NCBI RefSeq assembly: GCF_003970495.1
Contig: NZ_RXWW01000025.1
Coordinates: 1-34,815 of the forward strand
Reading direction: 5' to 3'
Source of the DNA: Staphylococcus pasteuri
GTDB taxonomy: Bacteria; Bacillota; Bacilli; Staphylococcales; Staphylococcaceae
DNA length: 34,815 bases
Part shown: in pieces, positions 1 through 10,259 of the stretch
Numbering within the stretch: position 1 is the stretch's first letter
Layout of the letters: each line of letters begins with the position of its first letter
Program-made: the position numbers and the translations under genes
Notes under the pieces: generated by a model
What the model was told of the DNA's origin: nothing
What the model saw: the letters and a program-made list of their open reading frames with translations, nothing else
The model's database searches: none

Positions 1-80
1 ATATCACAACAATAAAATAAGTAAATAATATTTAATTTTTATATAATTAATAACCAATTTCTATAAAATTAATATACAAA

Positions 81-118
81 AAACTGCCGATACAATTTTT
101 AATTTGTATCGACAGTTT
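81..118 (-). terminator. Intrinsic terminator of the valS-folC operon
   Basis: A 15-bp stem (81-95 with 104-118) has a short AT-rich loop and is followed on the minus strand by a T-rich run toward position 70. The one imperfect pair is G-U on the minus-strand RNA but C-A on the plus strand, so it serves minus-strand transcription. It lies about 45 bases past the folC stop. Positions 1-80 show nothing else recognisable. Confidence 0.85.
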
Positions 119-163
119 AATAAAGCCTCTTAAAATATAAGGATAATACTGCAACTTACTTAT

Positions 164-1429
164 TTATTCAAAATTTAATCTAGCTTTAACTTCACTTATA
201 AAATATAAACTACCAGTAATGACGAGACCATGTCCATTATAATTTTCAATAAACTTCGTATAATCATCAACTAATTCAACATTTTCAATGTTTTTATTCT
301 CGATGATTTCTTCTTTTGCTAAAGCTTTAGGAAAATTAAAATCAGTCACGTAAAATTTAGAAGCAATTTCTTCCAATTTATCTAACATGTCACTAATAGG
401 TTTACCTTTAATTGCTGAAAATAATATATCAATTTGATCTCTGCCATAATAATATTTAATAGTATCAATTAATGCTTCTACACTTTCATTATTATGGGCA
501 CCATCAATAATCATTAAAGGTTGATCTTTAACTTGTTCAATTCTGCCTACCCAGTTTACATTTTCGATGCCATCTATCATTTTGTTAAAGTCTAATTCAA
601 TAATGCCTGCTTCATTTAATTCAATTAGTGCAGTTATTGCTAATGCAGCATTTTCTTTCTGATGATCACCTAGCATATTTAAAATGATAGTTTCTAATTC
701 ATAATCTTTATATCTATAAGTAAATTCATCGTCTTGAGAAACTACAACAATTTCTCTATCCAGTTCAATAGGTGTTGCATTTTGTTCAACTGCATAGTCA
801 CGAATATATTTCAAAGCATCTTCGTTTTTCACAGAATATATTATCGGTGTATTAGGTTTAATGATATCACCTTTATCTTTAGCTATATCTAAATAACTAT
901 TTCCTAAAATATCAGTATGATCTAAACCTATACTCGTTAAAATAGAAATAATTGGATTAAATACATTCGTTGAATCATTTTTTATACCTAAGCCCGCTTC
1001 GATAATAACAAAATCAACAGGGTGTATTTCTCCAAAATATAAAAACATCATCGTTGTAATAATTTCAAATTCTGTTGCATTACCAAGCTCAGTTTCTAGT
1101 TCTAAAGTTTCACTTACAGGTTTTACACGAGAGACAAGTTCAACAATCTCGTCATTTGTAATTGGTTGGCCATTTAAACTTATACGCTCATTAAATGTTT
1201 CGATATAAGGAGAAGTAAAAGTCCCTACTTCATAATTATTCTCAACCAATGCTGATCTTAAATAAGCCACAGTTGAACCTTTGCCATTCGTACCACCAAC
1301 ATGTATTCCTTTTATATTATCTTGAGGATTATTTAGTTTTTCTAACATCCATTCCATACGTTTCACGCCTGGTTTGATGCCAAACTTCGTTCTTTCATGT
1401 ATCCAATAAAGGCTTTCAAGGTAATTCAT
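164..1429 (-). CDS. folC: Folylpolyglutamate synthase / dihydrofolate synthase
   Basis: A Mur-ligase-superfamily ATP-dependent cytoplasmic enzyme of folate metabolism that adds glutamate to folates. Firmicute homologues may also make dihydrofolate from dihydropteroate. The 421-aa product has the family length, the FolC N-terminal signature ESLYWIHERTKFGIKPG, the P-loop GTNGKGST near residues 47-54, and the C-terminal ligase-domain motif IIDGAHNNES. The ATG at 1429 has an AGGAG ribosome site that overlaps the valS stop codon, and the two genes are 11 bp apart. Folc is therefore the distal gene of a valS-folC operon and inherits valS T-box control. A strong terminator follows. Whether this copy is mono- or bifunctional cannot be read from the sequence. 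Confidence 0.95.
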   Translation of the reverse strand: MNYLESLYWIHERTKFGIKPGVKRMEWMLEKLNNPQDNIKGIHVGGTNGKGSTVAYLRSALVENNYEVGTFTSPYIETFNERISLNGQPITNDEIVELVSRVKPVSETLELETELGNATEFEIITTMMFLYFGEIHPVDFVIIEAGLGIKNDSTNVFNPIISILTSIGLDHTDILGNSYLDIAKDKGDIIKPNTPIIYSVKNEDALKYIRDYAVEQNATPIELDREIVVVSQDDEFTYRYKDYELETIILNMLGDHQKENAALAITALIELNEAGIIELDFNKMIDGIENVNWVGRIEQVKDQPLMIIDGAHNNESVEALIDTIKYYYGRDQIDILFSAIKGKPISDMLDKLEEIASKFYVTDFNFPKALAKEEIIENKNIENVELVDDYTKFIENYNGHGLVITGSLYFISEVKARLNFE

Positions 1430-1440
1430 GACACATACTC

Positions 1441-4071
1441 CTATGATTTTAATTGTTCAATTCTTGCTTTAACACCATCATATTTTTCTTTATAATGCTT
1501 TTGCTTTTCTTTTTCTTCATTAATAATTTTTTCGGGTGCTTTATTTACAAAGTTTTCGTTGGCTAATTTCTTATCTACTCGGTCAAGTTCACTTTGCAAT
1601 TTATCTAATTCTTTTTCTAAACGAGCAATTTCTTTATCCATATCAATTAATCCTTCTAAAGGTAAAATGACTTTGCCTGCTAATACTACAGAAGTCATAG
1701 CTTTTTCAGGAATTTCGATATTCACATCTATATTTAATTCACTAGGATGACAGAATCGTTCAATGTAATCAGCATTTTCAGTAAGTGTTGATTTAATATT
1801 TTCATCTTTAGCTTGAATCATAATTGGTATCGCTTTAGATAAAGGTGTATTAACTTCAACTCGTGATTGTCTTACTGATTTAATAATCTCAACTAGTTGT
1901 TGCATCGTTTGTTTACTATCATCAAACATTAATTCTTGGTTTACTGTAGGCCATGCTGCATTAACAATTGTTTCTCCTTCATGAGGCAAGCTTTGCCAAA
2001 TTTTTTCAGTAACAAATGGCATAAATGGATGCAACATTCTCATAATACGATCTAATACATAACTTAGTACAGAACGTGTTGTTTGTTTTTGTTCTTCATC
2101 TTCACCATTCATTGGTATTTTACTCATTTCAATATACCAATCACAGAACTCATCCCAAATGAAGTTATATAACGCACGACCTACTTCACCGAATTCATAT
2201 TTATCACTTAAATCAGTCACTGTCGCAATCGTTTCATTTAATCTAGTTAAAATCCATTTATCTGCTAAAGATAAGTTACCAGATAAATCGATATCTTCAA
2301 CATTAAATTCTTCCCCAATATTCATTAAACTAAATCGTGCTGCATTCCAAATTTTATTAATAAAATTCCACACAGATTCAACTTTTTCTGTTGAATAACG
2401 CAAATCTTGACCTGGTGCTGAACCAGTAGCTAGGAAGTATCTTAAACTGTCTGCCCCATATTCATCGATAACATCCATTGGGTCTACACCATTACCAAGA
2501 GACTTACTCATTTTGCGTCCATCTTCTGCTCTAACTAAACCATGTAATAGAACATCATTAAAAGGTCTACGATCTGTGAATTCAAGACCTTGGAAAATCA
2601 TACGAGCTACCCAGAAGAAAATAATATCATAACCAGTTACAAGCGCATTGGTAGGGAAATAACGTTTAAAATCATCAGCATCAGTATCTGGCCAACCTAA
2701 AGTTGAAAACGGCCATAGCGCACTTGAGAACCATGTATCTAAAACATCTTCATCTTGAGTCCAGTTCTCAATATCTTCTGGCGCACTTTCACCTACAAAA
2801 ATTTCACCTGTTTCTTTATGATACCAAGCAGGAATTTGGTGGCCCCACCATAATTGTCTTGAAATAGTCCAATCACGAATTTCTTCCATCCAACGATTAA
2901 AAGTATTTTCAAATCTAGGAGGATAAAAATCGATACGATCATCAGTTTTTTGATTATCTAACGCACGTTGTGCTAATGGCTTCATTTTTACAAACCATTG
3001 TGTTGATAAATATGGTTCGACTACAGCACCAGATCTTTCAGAATGTCCTACTGAATGTTCGTGCTCTTCAATTTTAATAACTAAATCTTGCTCTTTTAAA
3101 TCTTCAACTAGTTGTTTACGACATTCGAATCTTTCAAGTCCTTCATATTTTCCAGCTTTATCATTCATATGACCTTTTTCATCCATAACGATGATGTTTT
3201 CTAAATCATGACGTTGACCAATTTCGAAGTCATTAGGATCATGTGCAGGTGTTACTTTCATTGCACCAGAACCAAATTCAATATCGACATATTCATCTGC
3301 TAAAATAGGTAGTTCTCTTCCCACAATTGGTAATATAACTTTTTTCCCTATAACATCTTTATATCTTTCATCATTAGGGTTAACAACAATCGCTGTATCA
3401 CCTAACATTGTTTCTGGTCGAGTCGTTGCAATTTCAATATATCCATCGCCGTCTGCATATGGATATTTAAAATGATAAAACGCACCTTGAACATCTTCAT
3501 GGATAACTTCAATATCAGATAATGCAGTACGCGCTTGAGGATCCCAGTTAATAATACGTTCTCCTCTATAGATAATACCTTTATTATAAAGATCTACGAA
3601 TACTTTTTTAACAGCTTTACTTAAGCCATCATCTAAAGTAAAACGTTCTCTACTATAATCAAGTCCAAGTCCTAATTTAGACCATTGTTGGCGAATAAAT
3701 GAAGCATATTCTTCTTTCCAATCCCAAGCTTGTTCTAAAAATTTCTCACGACCGATATCATGACGAGAAATACCTTGTTCATTAAGTTTAGCTTCAACTT
3801 TAGCTTGAGTAGCAATTCCGGCATGGTCCATACCTGGTAAATATAACGTGTCATATCCTTGCATACGTTTCATACGTGTAATAATATCTTGTAATGTAGT
3901 ATCCCAAGCATGACCTAAATGTAATTTACCGGTCACATTAGGTGGTGGAATTACTATTGTGTAAGTTTCTTTATTTGTATCTTCTGATGGTTTAAAGTAA
4001 CCATTTTTCACCCATTCATCATATCTTCCCGCTTCTACTTCGCGTGGATTATATTTTGGTTTCATTTCCAT
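1441..4071 (-). CDS. valS: Valyl-tRNA synthetase
   Basis: A class Ia aminoacyl-tRNA synthetase that charges tRNA-Val and hydrolyses misformed Thr-tRNA-Val in its CP1 editing domain. The 876-aa product shows the HIGH-type motif HLGH at 51-54 after PPPNVTGK, editing-domain sequence ([15 protein letters not shown] region [19 protein letters not shown]), the KMSKS motif in [10 protein letters not shown], an anticodon-binding domain, and a C-terminal charged coiled coil typical of ValRS. The ATG at 4071 follows GAGGAGG with about 10 bases of spacing. The gene is preceded by a T-box leader with its own terminator, so it should respond to uncharged tRNA-Val. folC follows 11 bp downstream. Confidence 0.98.
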   Translation of the reverse strand: MEMKPKYNPREVEAGRYDEWVKNGYFKPSEDTNKETYTIVIPPPNVTGKLHLGHAWDTTLQDIITRMKRMQGYDTLYLPGMDHAGIATQAKVEAKLNEQGISRHDIGREKFLEQAWDWKEEYASFIRQQWSKLGLGLDYSRERFTLDDGLSKAVKKVFVDLYNKGIIYRGERIINWDPQARTALSDIEVIHEDVQGAFYHFKYPYADGDGYIEIATTRPETMLGDTAIVVNPNDERYKDVIGKKVILPIVGRELPILADEYVDIEFGSGAMKVTPAHDPNDFEIGQRHDLENIIVMDEKGHMNDKAGKYEGLERFECRKQLVEDLKEQDLVIKIEEHEHSVGHSERSGAVVEPYLSTQWFVKMKPLAQRALDNQKTDDRIDFYPPRFENTFNRWMEEIRDWTISRQLWWGHQIPAWYHKETGEIFVGESAPEDIENWTQDEDVLDTWFSSALWPFSTLGWPDTDADDFKRYFPTNALVTGYDIIFFWVARMIFQGLEFTDRRPFNDVLLHGLVRAEDGRKMSKSLGNGVDPMDVIDEYGADSLRYFLATGSAPGQDLRYSTEKVESVWNFINKIWNAARFSLMNIGEEFNVEDIDLSGNLSLADKWILTRLNETIATVTDLSDKYEFGEVGRALYNFIWDEFCDWYIEMSKIPMNGEDEEQKQTTRSVLSYVLDRIMRMLHPFMPFVTEKIWQSLPHEGETIVNAAWPTVNQELMFDDSKQTMQQLVEIIKSVRQSRVEVNTPLSKAIPIMIQAKDENIKSTLTENADYIERFCHPSELNIDVNIEIPEKAMTSVVLAGKVILPLEGLIDMDKEIARLEKELDKLQSELDRVDKKLANENFVNKAPEKIINEEKEKQKHYKEKYDGVKARIEQLKS

Positions 4072-4084
4072 ATTGTTGTTTCCT

Positions 4085-4374
4085 CCTCAAAAAATAAAAA
4101 AGAACACCCTTCCTATTATCATAGGACGGATGTTCCGTGGTACCACCTATATTCAAGAAAGTATTTTAGATTAAGATTTTATCTTATCCTATACTTTCGA
4201 GCACTCTATAATTGATTAACGCTCAAACACGCTTTTGCCTACTATCGATACAATTATTCAGCAAAAGAACTTAGTGGGCTACCTTCAGTAACAATTATCT
4301 ATGTATTTTCACCAACCATACACTCTCTAATAAATAATTAAAACCTACTCTTCCCAAACATTATATTCATTTAC
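4085..4374 (-). ncRNA. T-box leader of valS (tRNA-Val sensing)
   Basis: A roughly 290-base leader between the valS promoter and gene. The T-box sequence AGGTGGTACCACG is at 4148-4136 on the minus strand; its TGGT bulge would pair with the NCCA end of uncharged tRNA. The competing terminator hairpin at 4102-4135 is followed by a T-run. The 5' part has the GAGAGTG element of Stem I (4327-4321). A GTA valine triplet in GAAGGTAGCC (4282-4280) is the likely specifier codon, which is inferred from position without folding. Uncharged tRNA-Val should stabilise the antiterminator and allow valS-folC transcription. Confidence 0.93.
4102..4135 (-). terminator. T-box terminator hairpin in the valS leader
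   Basis: Arms at 4102-4116 and 4121-4135 pair on the minus strand with one mismatch and G-U pairs, followed by TTTTTTATTTTTT. The upstream arm abuts the T-box sequence, as expected for mutually exclusive terminator and antiterminator. Confidence 0.88.
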
Positions 4375-4390
4375 TTAATTATAGTATAAT
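4361..4390 (+). promoter_or_regulatory. tag promoter (candidate)
   Basis: A perfect -10 TATAAT at 4385-4390 has only a weak -35 (TTATAT, 4361-4366, 18-bp spacing). The start would be near 4397, about 30 bases before the tag ATG. Confidence 0.5.
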
Positions 4391-4409
4391 GGAAATTCAC
4401 ATAAGTCAA
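4381..4409 (-). promoter_or_regulatory. valS promoter
   Basis: SigA-type promoter on the minus strand: -35 TTGACT (4409-4404), 17-bp spacer, -10 TACTAT (4386-4381). Transcription would start near 4374 and produce the T-box leader. The -10 overlaps the -10 proposed for the divergent tag gene. Confidence 0.7.
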
Positions 4410-4427
4410 TCTATTAGGAGGAATTTT

Positions 4428-4985
4428 ATGAACCCTTGTGCCTTTGGTACTAAAGATCCTATTTATATTGAATATCATGATCAAGTATGGGGACAACCCA
4501 TGTATGATAGCAAAGATTTATTTAAATTATTAGCCTTAGAATCTCAACATGCTGGACTGTCCTGGCTTACTATATTAAAAAAGAAAGCATCGTATGAGGA
4601 AGCTTTTTATCAATTTGAACCTGAAAAAGTTGCATCAATGACTGAAGATGATGTCGATAGATTAATGGATTTTCCTAATATTATTCATAACCGTAAAAAA
4701 ATAGAAGCTATTATTGGCCAAGCTAAAGGTTATTTAAAAATTGAACAAGATTATGGTAGCTTTAGTGACTATTTATGGTCATATGTTGATGGTAAACCTA
4801 TAGATTTGGGATATGAAGTACCTGAAGATCGAATTACCGTTGATGAACGTGCAACTCAACTTTCTAAAGATTTAAAGAAATACGGATTCAAATTTCTAGG
4901 TCCAGTCACAGTATTTTCATTTTTAGAAGCTGCAGGTCTATATGATGCACATTTAAAAGACTGTCCTCAAAAACCTAAGCATTAA
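4428..4985 (+). CDS. tag: DNA-3-methyladenine glycosylase I
   Basis: A base-excision repair glycosylase that removes 3-methyladenine from alkylated DNA. The 185-aa product has zinc ligands C4, H17, H175 and C179 and the active-site E38, all at the same positions as in E. coli Tag as I recall it. Other family sequence includes YHDQVWG, LESQHAGLSWLTIL and the helix-hairpin-helix region. I chose the ATG at 4428 because TAGGAGG (4415-4421) lies 6 bases before it and the product then starts MNPCAFG like the family. The in-frame ATG at 4389 lies inside the promoter -10. This is the only plus-strand gene in the window. It diverges from valS and converges on the next gene, with a shared terminator between them. 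Confidence 0.96.
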   Translation: MNPCAFGTKDPIYIEYHDQVWGQPMYDSKDLFKLLALESQHAGLSWLTILKKKASYEEAFYQFEPEKVASMTEDDVDRLMDFPNIIHNRKKIEAIIGQAKGYLKIEQDYGSFSDYLWSYVDGKPIDLGYEVPEDRITVDERATQLSKDLKKYGFKFLGPVTVFSFLEAAGLYDAHLKDCPQKPKH

Positions 4986-4998
4986 TTAGATATAATAT

Positions 4999-5046
4999 AT
5001 AAGCGCATATAATTGGTATACAATCACACCATTTATATGCGCTTAT
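4999..5046. terminator. Bidirectional terminator between convergent genes
   Basis: The 12-bp perfect arms ATAAGCGCATAT (4999-5010) and its complement (5035-5046) enclose a second small TGGT/ACCA stem. AT-rich tracts flank both sides. It lies between the 3' ends of tag and the AbrB-like gene and could serve both. Confidence 0.75.
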
Positions 5047-5052
5047 TATAAT

Positions 5053-6117
5053 TTATTGCTGTCTAGCTCTATATTTTAGGAAATAATTGATTAAAGGCGC
5101 TATTAAAAATAATATAAAAAAGATTCTAAATATATGATAACTTGAAATCATAGCTACATCTGCACCAGTTTCGATAGCAACCAATACTATCTGACTCATA
5201 CCTCCTGGAGCAGCCCCTAGGAATAATTCATTAATAGAATCATGCGTGAATAGATGTAATACACATACCATTATAAATGCAGCTATAATGAGCATTATAT
5301 TTTGAAATGCAATAGCAACCGCAATTCTTCCTTTTAAATCTGAAAGTAGTCTTGCAATTTGTAATCCTATTCTAATCATATAGATTACTTGTGCAGAAGC
5401 GAGTAACCAGTTGTCTAATGCAAAAGTAATATCAGTAGATATATTCCATATAATTAATACAACAATTGGTGCTAATAACTGTTTTGTAGGAAAATTAATT
5501 TTTGTCATTAGCCAATATACTAAAATAATGGAGACAATTAATATACAAACTTGCCAAAAATTTAGTACATGAGTTAGCGGTTGTGCTTTAACTATATGTC
5601 CTTCACTACTTTGATCGTTTTTAAAGAAATATGAAATTAATGGGACTAAGATGACTACAAATATAATACGTGATGTTTGTGTTAAACTCACTACCAGTAT
5701 GTTCGCTTTTTTATCTTCTTCAGCCATGACTAACATTTGGCTCAATGCTCCTGGAATCACACTCAATATAGCCGTTTCAGTATTAACTTTAGCTATTTTT
5801 TTAAAGAAATAAGCAATTAATAATGCTAAAACTAATAATAATACTGACACTAATACAATTGAAAACCAGCTTGCTTGAATATCTTTTATTACAGTTCTAG
5901 TAAAAGTAGAACCAATTTGTACACCTAAACAAATCAATCCGATTTGGCTTAACCAAAATGGCCATTTTATATCTAATTTAAATACTTTAATACATAAAAT
6001 GGCGGCTATGATAGGACCGAACATAAATGGCAATAAGATATGTGATACTTTTAGAAGCAAACTTATCAACACAGATAATACCAATATTATCAGGTTATTT
6101 ATATATATTGTTTTCAT
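5053..6117 (-). CDS. AbrB-family integral membrane protein (putative transporter)
   Basis: A 354-aa, very hydrophobic protein with about ten predicted membrane segments arranged as two similar halves. Each half has a family-like loop: ILSVIPGALSQMLVMAEE in the first and LGAAPGGMSQIVLVAIETG in the second. This internal duplication is characteristic of the AbrB duplicated membrane family, sometimes labelled ammonia monooxygenase. That name is historical; the family has no enzyme motif here and is unrelated to the AbrB DNA-binding regulator. The substrate is unknown. The ATG at 6117 follows AAAGG with reasonable spacing. It appears to be a single-gene unit with its own promoter, between the hemL terminator and the terminator shared with tag. 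Confidence 0.8.
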   Translation of the reverse strand: MKTIYINNLIILVLSVLISLLLKVSHILLPFMFGPIIAAILCIKVFKLDIKWPFWLSQIGLICLGVQIGSTFTRTVIKDIQASWFSIVLVSVLLLVLALLIAYFFKKIAKVNTETAILSVIPGALSQMLVMAEEDKKANILVVSLTQTSRIIFVVILVPLISYFFKNDQSSEGHIVKAQPLTHVLNFWQVCILIVSIILVYWLMTKINFPTKQLLAPIVVLIIWNISTDITFALDNWLLASAQVIYMIRIGLQIARLLSDLKGRIAVAIAFQNIMLIIAAFIMVCVLHLFTHDSINELFLGAAPGGMSQIVLVAIETGADVAMISSYHIFRIFFILFLIAPLINYFLKYRARQQ

Positions 6118-6150
6118 TCACACACTACCTTTATTAAAGTATCAGGATTT

Positions 6151-6179
6151 ATTATAATTACGCTATTTTATTATACCAA
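6151..6179 (-). promoter_or_regulatory. Promoter of the AbrB-like membrane protein gene
   Basis: -35 TTGGTA (6179-6174), 17-bp spacer, -10 TATAAT (6156-6151) on the minus strand, about 35 bases before the ATG and just past the hemL terminator. Confidence 0.65.
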
Positions 6180-6198
6180 TACTAGCTATATATTAAAC

Positions 6199-6234
6199 GA
6201 GCCATACTCATTTGCTTAGCAAAAAGTATGGCTC
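6199..6234 (-). terminator. Terminator of the hem operon
   Basis: A 10-bp perfect stem GAGCCATACT (6199-6208) pairs with 6225-6234, and the loop has a small TTGC/GCAA stem. It lies about 45 bases past the hemL stop. The U-tract on the minus strand is modest (GTTTAATAT), so termination may be partial. Confidence 0.7.
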
Positions 6235-6278
6235 TTTTAATATAATTCAAAACATCAATTTCTATTTTAAATAATTAG

Positions 6279-7565
6279 TTATTTTACAATTCGACTTAAT
6301 GAATTATCAAAGGCTTGAATTGTTTTTTCAATATCTTCTTTAGTGTGTGCAGTTGATAAAAATGTACCTTCAAATTGAGATGGTGGTAAGAATACGCCTT
6401 CTTTTGCCATTTCTCTATACATCTCACTAAATAATTTTAAATCACTTTTATTTGCTTGTTCAAAGTTTGTAACTGGACCTTCATTTAGGAAGTATCCAAT
6501 CATTGAACCAGCACGGTTAACAGTAATTGGAACATTATGTTTTGCAAACACTTCTTTTAATCCTTTTTCAAGCAAGTCACCTAATTCATTGAAATAATCA
6601 TATGATTCTGGTGTTAATTGACTTAAAGTTTCGTAGCCACTTGTCATTGCTAAAGGATTACCTGATAAAGTACCCGCTTGATAAATATTTCCTACAGGAG
6701 CTATTTGGTCCATAATTTCTTTTTTACCACCAAATGCGCCTACTGGAAGTCCACCACCAATAACTTTACCTAAACATGTTAAATCAGGTGTTACATCAAA
6801 GTAACCTTGAGCACAATTATAGCCAACTCTAAAACCAGTCATAACTTCATCAAATATCAACAGAGAGCCATATTCATTTGTTATGTCTCTTAGACCTTGT
6901 AAAAATCCTTCAACTGGAGGAACAACACCCATATTACCTGCTACTGGTTCAACGATGATACCCGCAATGTCATCACCATATTTTTCAAAAGCAAGACGTA
7001 AAGATTCAAGATCATTATAAGGAACTGTGATAGTATTTTTAGCGATACCTTCTGGAACACCAGGTGAATCTGGTAAACCTAATGTAGCAACGCCTGACCC
7101 TGCTTTAATTAATAATGAATCACTATGACCATGATAGCACCCTTCAAATTTAACTATTTTATTACGTCCTGTATAACCACGTGCTAATCTTAACGTATCT
7201 AATGTCGCTTCAGTTCCTGATGATACCATTCTAACTTTTTCAATTGATGGAACTCGATCAATTACTAATTGCGCTAATTTATTTTCTTGTAATGTTGAAG
7301 CACCGAAGCTTGTACCATTATCTACAGCTTTGTGAAGATTTTCAATAACTTGTTTATTTTTATGACCTAAAATAAGTGGTCCCCAACTAAGTACATAGTC
7401 AATATATTCATTACCATCTATATCGTATATTTTTGAACCTTCTGCATGATCCATAAAAATAGCTGGTGTATCTACTGATTTAAAAGCACGAACCGGGCTA
7501 TTAACACCACCTGGCATTAAGTCTTCAGCAACTTCCATTGCTTTAATTGATTTTTCATATCCCAT
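6279..7565 (-). CDS. hemL: Glutamate-1-semialdehyde 2,1-aminomutase
   Basis: A PLP enzyme that converts glutamate-1-semialdehyde (the HemA product) to 5-aminolevulinate. The 428-aa product carries the PLP lysine K267 in [17 protein letters not shown], the SSGTEAT phosphate-binding region (115-121), the FDEVMTGFR cofactor motif (238-246), and the aminomutase N-terminus [14 protein letters not shown] chose the ATG at 7565 because GAGGAGGC lies just upstream at 7580-7573; a longer in-frame reading from 7592 would place that ribosome site inside the gene. It is the last gene of hemA-X-C-D-B-L, 31 bp after hemB, and is followed by a terminator. Staphylococci usually also carry a hemL2 elsewhere. 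Confidence 0.97.
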   Translation of the reverse strand: MGYEKSIKAMEVAEDLMPGGVNSPVRAFKSVDTPAIFMDHAEGSKIYDIDGNEYIDYVLSWGPLILGHKNKQVIENLHKAVDNGTSFGASTLQENKLAQLVIDRVPSIEKVRMVSSGTEATLDTLRLARGYTGRNKIVKFEGCYHGHSDSLLIKAGSGVATLGLPDSPGVPEGIAKNTITVPYNDLESLRLAFEKYGDDIAGIIVEPVAGNMGVVPPVEGFLQGLRDITNEYGSLLIFDEVMTGFRVGYNCAQGYFDVTPDLTCLGKVIGGGLPVGAFGGKKEIMDQIAPVGNIYQAGTLSGNPLAMTSGYETLSQLTPESYDYFNELGDLLEKGLKEVFAKHNVPITVNRAGSMIGYFLNEGPVTNFEQANKSDLKLFSEMYREMAKEGVFLPPSQFEGTFLSTAHTKEDIEKTIQAFDNSLSRIVK

Positions 7566-7596
7566 TGTATTTGCCTCCTCTTTATTAATCATTTGG

Positions 7597-8571
7597 TTAT
7601 TTATCTAAATACTGGCAAATATCTTTAGCAAAGTAAGTAATAATCATATCTGCACCAGCACGTTTCATTGAAACCATTTGTTCCATAACTACTTTTTCTT
7701 CATCAATCCAACCATTTAAAGCAGCTGCTTTAGTCATACTATATTCCCCACTTACATTATATGCAACAACAGGAATATTAGTATTATTTCTAACATCGCG
7801 AACAATATCTAAGTAACTTAAAGCTGGTTTAACAATCATCATGTCACAACCTTCTTTTAAATCACTTTCTAATTCTCTAAGCGCTTCTAAACGATTGGCA
7901 GGATCCATTTGATATGTCTTACGATCTCCAAATGAAGGAGCAGAATCAGCTGCATCTCTAAACGGTCCGAAGAAACTTGATGCATATTTAATACCATAAC
8001 TCATAATTGGTACATTTTGATATCCTGCATCATCTAATCCTTGTCTAATTTCTGTTACAAAGCCGTCCATCATATTACTTGGAGCTATGATGTCTGCACC
8101 TGCTTCTACTTGAGAAATAGCTGTTTTAACTAATAAAGGTAATGATTTATCATTATCAACATCATGAGTATGATCATCAATGACACCACAATGACCATGG
8201 TCTGTATATTCACATAAACATGTGTCTGCAACGATTAATAAATCACTGTACATTTTTTTAGCTATTCTAGTTGCTTCTTGAATGACACCATTATGATCAT
8301 ATGCGCCTGAACCAACATCATCTTTTTCATTAGGTACACCAAAGAACATGATTGCTCTAATACCTAAATCATAAGCTTCTTTTATTTCTTCATGTAATAA
8401 ATTCAAGCTAATTTGATATATACCAGGTAGTGATTTAATTTCACTTTTCACATCATCTTTTTCAACTACAAATATAGGATAAATTAAATCTTCTTTTCTA
8501 ACATGTGTTTCTCGCACCATATCTCTCATTGTTCGAGAAGAACGTAATCTTCTATGTCTATCAAATTTCAT
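7597..8571 (-). CDS. hemB: Delta-aminolevulinic acid dehydratase (porphobilinogen synthase)
   Basis: Condenses two 5-aminolevulinate molecules into porphobilinogen. The 324-aa product has the two active-site lysines K195 ([17 protein letters not shown]) and K248 ([13 protein letters not shown]). It also has the zinc-binding cysteines C118, C120 and C128 in [14 protein letters not shown], so it is a zinc-type enzyme. The ATG at 8571 overlaps the end of hemD by 11 bases, and the upstream ribosome site (TAGGGAC) is only moderate, suggesting translational coupling. It is fifth in the haem operon. Loss of hemB in staphylococci is a classic route to small-colony variants. Confidence 0.98.
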   Translation of the reverse strand: MKFDRHRRLRSSRTMRDMVRETHVRKEDLIYPIFVVEKDDVKSEIKSLPGIYQISLNLLHEEIKEAYDLGIRAIMFFGVPNEKDDVGSGAYDHNGVIQEATRIAKKMYSDLLIVADTCLCEYTDHGHCGVIDDHTHDVDNDKSLPLLVKTAISQVEAGADIIAPSNMMDGFVTEIRQGLDDAGYQNVPIMSYGIKYASSFFGPFRDAADSAPSFGDRKTYQMDPANRLEALRELESDLKEGCDMMIVKPALSYLDIVRDVRNNTNIPVVAYNVSGEYSMTKAAALNGWIDEEKVVMEQMVSMKRAGADMIITYFAKDICQYLDK

Positions 8572-9241
8572 TTTTGTCCCTACTTTCTAATATTTTATCT
8601 ATTATCGACGCTAATGTTTGTTTATTTGCAACTTTTACTGCCTGATTATATGAATGAAGTGTTTCAGCGGTTTGCTTACCAATTGCAAAGTAATGATCAA
8701 ACTTAGGTATCGGGTCTTCATTAAAATAATAACGCACTGAAGACGAACTTGAAAATGTTAAAGCATCAATTTTTTGATTATTGATTAGTGTTTTCACTTC
8801 ATTTATATGTTGATAATTAGCTATAGGTTCATACAAGTCAATTTTAACTACATCATTTGTTTTTGATAACTCATCATATAAATACGGTCTAGCTTGTTTA
8901 CTAGAAGGTAAAAGTATCTTTTGATTATATTCTGAAAATTGATTTATAAATCCTTCTTGTGAATAATCTTTGGGAATAAAATCTACTGATATATCTAATG
9001 ATTGACAATATTCAGCAGTTTTTTTACCTATTGCAGCTACCTTTTGATAATTTACCAAATTCATATATTTTAAAAAATATTTGACTGCATTTTTAGACGA
9101 AAAAATAAGCCAGTCATAGTTATTTTTTAACAAGTTTTCATCAAAATAAAGTGATTGTATGTCTATAAATGGTTTATGAATAATCTCAACCAAATCACTT
9201 TGAAATTTACTTGTTTGTGTCATAACTACAACTGGTCTCAT
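8561..9241 (-). CDS. hemD: Uroporphyrinogen-III synthase
   Basis: Closes hydroxymethylbilane to uroporphyrinogen III with inversion of ring D. The 226-aa protein is poorly conserved, as the family always is. The pattern fits a two-domain Hem[14 protein letters not shown] near 55-67, [11 protein letters not shown] near 79-89, [13 protein letters not shown] near 160-172 and FAIGKQTAE near 184-192, which are the paired segments lining the active-site cleft. Its place between hemC and hemB makes the assignment secure. The ATG at 9241 follows GAGGTGAC. The 3' end overlaps hemB by 11 bases. Confidence 0.93.
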   Translation of the reverse strand: MRPVVVMTQTSKFQSDLVEIIHKPFIDIQSLYFDENLLKNNYDWLIFSSKNAVKYFLKYMNLVNYQKVAAIGKKTAEYCQSLDISVDFIPKDYSQEGFINQFSEYNQKILLPSSKQARPYLYDELSKTNDVVKIDLYEPIANYQHINEVKTLINNQKIDALTFSSSSSVRYYFNEDPIPKFDHYFAIGKQTAETLHSYNQAVKVANKQTLASIIDKILESRDKNEI

Positions 9242-9262
9242 TTTTAAGTGTCACCTCGAAGA

Positions 9263-10189
9263 TTATTGTTCTTCATTTAATTTTCTAATAATTTCATAAG
9301 CACCTTGTTCTTTTAAAACACGGCTAACTTCTTTACCAAGTTCTATTGGAGAAGTACCTATAGCAGTATGTTCATATCGTTCAGTACCATCAGGTGTCAT
9401 GATTAATCCTGTAAATTCTATTTCTTTACTGCCATTAACCGTAGCATAACCACCGATAGGAACTTGACAACTACCATCCATCTCAGCTAAAAATGTTCTT
9501 TCAGCAGTCACGCATTTTTCTACATCTTCGTTATGAACTTCTTTTAAAAGTTCTAACAATTCAGCATCATCGCTTCTACATTCAATACCTAATGCACCTT
9601 GACCAATGGCTGGAAGTAAAATATCTTTATCTAAATAAGTTGTCACTATATCATCTGACCAACCCATACGCTTTAGCCCAGCAGCAGCAAGTATAATTGC
9701 ATCATAATCTTCAGTTTCTAATTTTTTTAGACGTGTATCAATATTACCTCTAATCCATTTAATTTCTAAATGTGGATATTTAGCTAAAATTTGAGCGCCT
9801 CTTCTTAACGAACTTGTTCCAACAATGCTTCCTTCTTGCAACTCTCTTAGAGGAGTATGATTTTTAGAAATATATGCATCAAATGGAATTTCTCTATCAG
9901 GAATACATCCTAATGTCAGTCCTTCTGGAATAATACTTGGGACGTCTTTTAAAGAATGTATAGCCATATCTATTTCTTTATTGAATAATTCGTTTTGGAT
10001 TTCTTTAACAAATAAACCTTTGCCACCAACTTTAGATAACTGTTTATCAACAATACGGTCACCTTTAGTTACTATTTCTTTAATTTCTATATCTAAGTCA
10101 GGTCGTACTTGTTTCAATTTATCTATAAATTGTTGACTTTGTGTTAAGGCTAGTTTACTTCTTCGAGATCCAACCACTAACTTACGCAT
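9263..10189 (-). CDS. hemC: Porphobilinogen deaminase (hydroxymethylbilane synthase)
   Basis: Polymerises four porphobilinogens into hydroxymethylbilane. The 308-aa product has C241 in [13 protein letters not shown], which carries the dipyrromethane cofactor, the catalytic aspartate in HSLKD (78-82), and the arginine-rich substrate segment [10 protein letters not shown] (124-133). I chose the ATG at 10189 because AGGAGG lies 7 bases upstream and the product then starts [15 protein letters not shown] like the family. An in-frame extension to 10234 has no ribosome site of its own. It is third in the haem operon, with hemD 21 bp downstream. Confidence 0.98.
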   Translation of the reverse strand: MRKLVVGSRRSKLALTQSQQFIDKLKQVRPDLDIEIKEIVTKGDRIVDKQLSKVGGKGLFVKEIQNELFNKEIDMAIHSLKDVPSIIPEGLTLGCIPDREIPFDAYISKNHTPLRELQEGSIVGTSSLRRGAQILAKYPHLEIKWIRGNIDTRLKKLETEDYDAIILAAAGLKRMGWSDDIVTTYLDKDILLPAIGQGALGIECRSDDAELLELLKEVHNEDVEKCVTAERTFLAEMDGSCQVPIGGYATVNGSKEIEFTGLIMTPDGTERYEHTAIGTSPIELGKEVSRVLKEQGAYEIIRKLNEEQ

Positions 10190-10259
10190 TTTGCTGCCTC
10201 CTAAACAATCACTCAATCTTATTATATATTTCAATGCTATTAATTTTAACTACTATTAA

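Noticed and set aside
4389..4427. In-frame extension of tag from an ATG at 4389
   Set aside because: The ATG overlaps the TATAAT of the tag promoter, it has no ribosome site, and the AGGAGG just before 4428 fixes the start, which also gives the family zinc ligand at residue 4.
7566..7592. 9-residue N-terminal extension of hemL
   Set aside because: The GAGGAGG ribosome site lies inside the extension; the start at 7565 gives the usual family length.
10190..10234. 15-residue N-terminal extension of hemC
   Set aside because: The extension contains the AGGAGG ribosome site of the real start at 10189 and is unlike the family N-terminus.
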